Of a stretch of 64,000 bases of DNA, positions 63,096 to 64,000 are shown in pieces. Numbering within the stretch: position 1 is the first letter of the stretch; each line of letters opens with the position of its first letter. The stretch lies in assembly GCF_001625595.1 (NCBI RefSeq), contig NZ_AUXT01000007.1:1-64000 (forward strand), given 5' to 3'. The DNA comes from Pseudoalteromonas luteoviolacea NCIMB 1942 (lineage in GTDB: Bacteria > Pseudomonadota > Gammaproteobacteria > Enterobacterales > Alteromonadaceae). The notes beneath the pieces are model-generated. The model worked only from the letters and a program-made list of their open reading frames with translations. It ran no database searches and was not told the DNA's origin. The position numbers and the translations under genes were made by a program.

Positions 63096-63659
63096 TTAAA
63101 CCTCCTTTAGTAAAAACTGCTGTAACAACAATAGTGCAGCCACACTTCGTGCCTCAGTAAAGTCGGGTTGTTCAAGTAGCGTCTGCCAATCTGATGAAGG
63201 CCATTTAACCACCACTAAAGGTTCTGGCTCATCCCCTTCTAAACTCTCTGGGTACAAATCTTTAGCAACTAAGATATGCATATGCGCATTAAAATAGCTT
63301 GGTGCCAAAGAAACTGTTTTTAGATCAGCGAAAAAATTTGCACCAAAGCCGACTTCTTCTTTTAACTCTCGATTACCTGCCTCAACGGGCGTTTCCCCGG
63401 GATCTATCAACCCCTTGGGGAAGCCTAATTGGTAATCATGTGTGCCTGCACAATACTCTCTTACTAATAGTAGTTCATTTTCAGCAGTTATTGGCACAAT
63501 CATCACAGCGCCACGTTTGCCTCCTTTAACGCGTTCATAAAGCCTTTGTTCTCCATTTGAAAACTGCAAAGAAAGGGCTTCTACGGTAAACAGCTTACTT
63601 TTCGCAACAACTTCTGACGATAAAATTTCCGGCGGACATGGATGCTTTTTCTGTGACAT
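63096..63659 (-). CDS. nudE: ADP compounds hydrolase NudE
   Basis: A 187-residue Nudix hydrolase. The Nudix box GLIDPGETPVEAGNRELKEEVGF is complete (GX5EX7REUXEEXGU). It cleaves ADP-ribose, NADH and Ap3A. AAACTTT-rich leader; upstream gene cluster order yrfG-nudE-cysQ follows E. coli. Divergent from the yrfG-type gene. Confidence 0.95.
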   Translation of the reverse strand: MSQKKHPCPPEILSSEVVAKSKLFTVEALSLQFSNGEQRLYERVKGGKRGAVMIVPITAENELLLVREYCAGTHDYQLGFPKGLIDPGETPVEAGNRELKEEVGFGANFFADLKTVSLAPSYFNAHMHILVAKDLYPESLEGDEPEPLVVVKWPSSDWQTLLEQPDFTEARSVAALLLLQQFLLKEV

Positions 63660-63719
63660 AAACTTTTATTTGCTATGATGGTGATAACATAATCATAAAG
63701 CCTTTGCAGTTAAAAGCCT

Positions 63720-64000
63720 ATGCTAAATTGGTCAAATATCGACACAGTCCTACTTGATATGGACGGCACTTTGCTAGATCTTCACTTTGATAATCATTTT
63801 TGGTTAGAAATCATTCCTAAAGCACACGCAATCAAGCAGGGGATAAGCCTTGAGCAAGCCCGCGCGGACATTCTCGCAAGATATGATGCCGTCATGGGAC
63901 AAATTGAATGGTACTGCTTAGACTATTGGCAAGCGCAGTTACAGCTACCTATCATGGAGCTAAAAAGAGAGATCCAAGATTTAATTTCCGTTCGTGAAGA
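63720..64000 (+). CDS. yrfG: HAD-family nucleotidase YrfG, 5' part only
   Basis: The first 93 or so codons of a HAD hydrolase, cut by the window edge. The nucleophile motif LLDMDGTLLDLHFDNHFW is present (Asp and the following Asp). E. coli YrfG is a GMP/IMP 5'-nucleotidase and has the same opening. The cap domain is only partly seen. Divergent from nudE as in E. coli. Confidence 0.9.
   Translation, partial: MLNWSNIDTVLLDMDGTLLDLHFDNHFWLEIIPKAHAIKQGISLEQARADILARYDAVMGQIEWYCLDYWQAQLQLPIMELKREIQDLISVRE

Overview
The window looks like the chromosome of a marine gammaproteobacterium of the Alteromonadales, most likely Pseudoalteromonas or a close relative. The grounds are the ribosomal protein sequences, the enterobacterial-like fkpA-slyX-yheV-yheS-yheT-yheU and yrfG-nudE-cysQ neighbourhoods, a TIGR02001-type outer-membrane protein, a tandem initiator-tRNA array and a chitin-related gene set. 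The genus is inferred, not proven.

Layout. 1-800: the edge of a probable leftward rRNA promoter, then a small outer-membrane barrel gene. 848-9480: the complete spc and alpha ribosomal operons on the minus strand (rplN to rplQ, with secY, rpmJ, rpsM and rpoA), including a recognisable S4-binding alpha leader and a terminator. The genes upstream of rplN are not the S10 operon, which normally lies there. 9637-27565: one long co-directional minus-strand accessory region. In transcription order it encodes an SDR, an acyl carrier protein, an ATP-grasp enzyme, a GT-B glycosyltransferase, two radical SAM/SPASM proteins, a three-gene ABC-2 exporter, a GT2, a GH20 hexosaminidase, a BtrH-like protein, a very unusual GT2/TonB-dependent-receptor fusion and a polysaccharide deacetylase. 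Its core genes overlap by 4 to 17 bases or sit within a few bases of each other.

27.7-50 kb: mostly housekeeping and stress genes. They are AsmA, an unrecognised 388-residue protein, a TIGR02001 protein, purT, an FAH-family hydrolase, an iodotyrosine-deiodinase-like nitroreductase, an RND pump with a BigR/SqrR-like ArsR regulator and a tandem palindromic operator, two decayed genes, an S41/beta-lactamase-like lipoprotein, a periplasmic binding protein, two YihG-like acyltransferases with an MscS channel, and speA/speE.

50-64 kb: hemE, a candidate small RNA, rsd, a decayed IS4-family element that landed in the terminator shared by rsd and fkpA, then fkpA, a WD40 lipoprotein, slyX, yheV, yheS, a TIGR02444 gene, a tiny membrane protein behind two FNR-like boxes, yheT, yheU, an M19 dipeptidase, three initiator tRNA genes, cysQ, nudE and the start of yrfG.

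The best candidate for an undescribed system is the 14-27.6 kb cluster. ATP-grasp, carrier protein, BtrH-like transferase, radical SAM and glycosyltransferase genes together recall how butirosin builds and transfers its carrier-bound amino-acyl side chain. Here the set is combined with an ABC exporter, amino-sugar enzymes and a TonB-dependent receptor. The product is unknown, and the functional reading is inference from family content.
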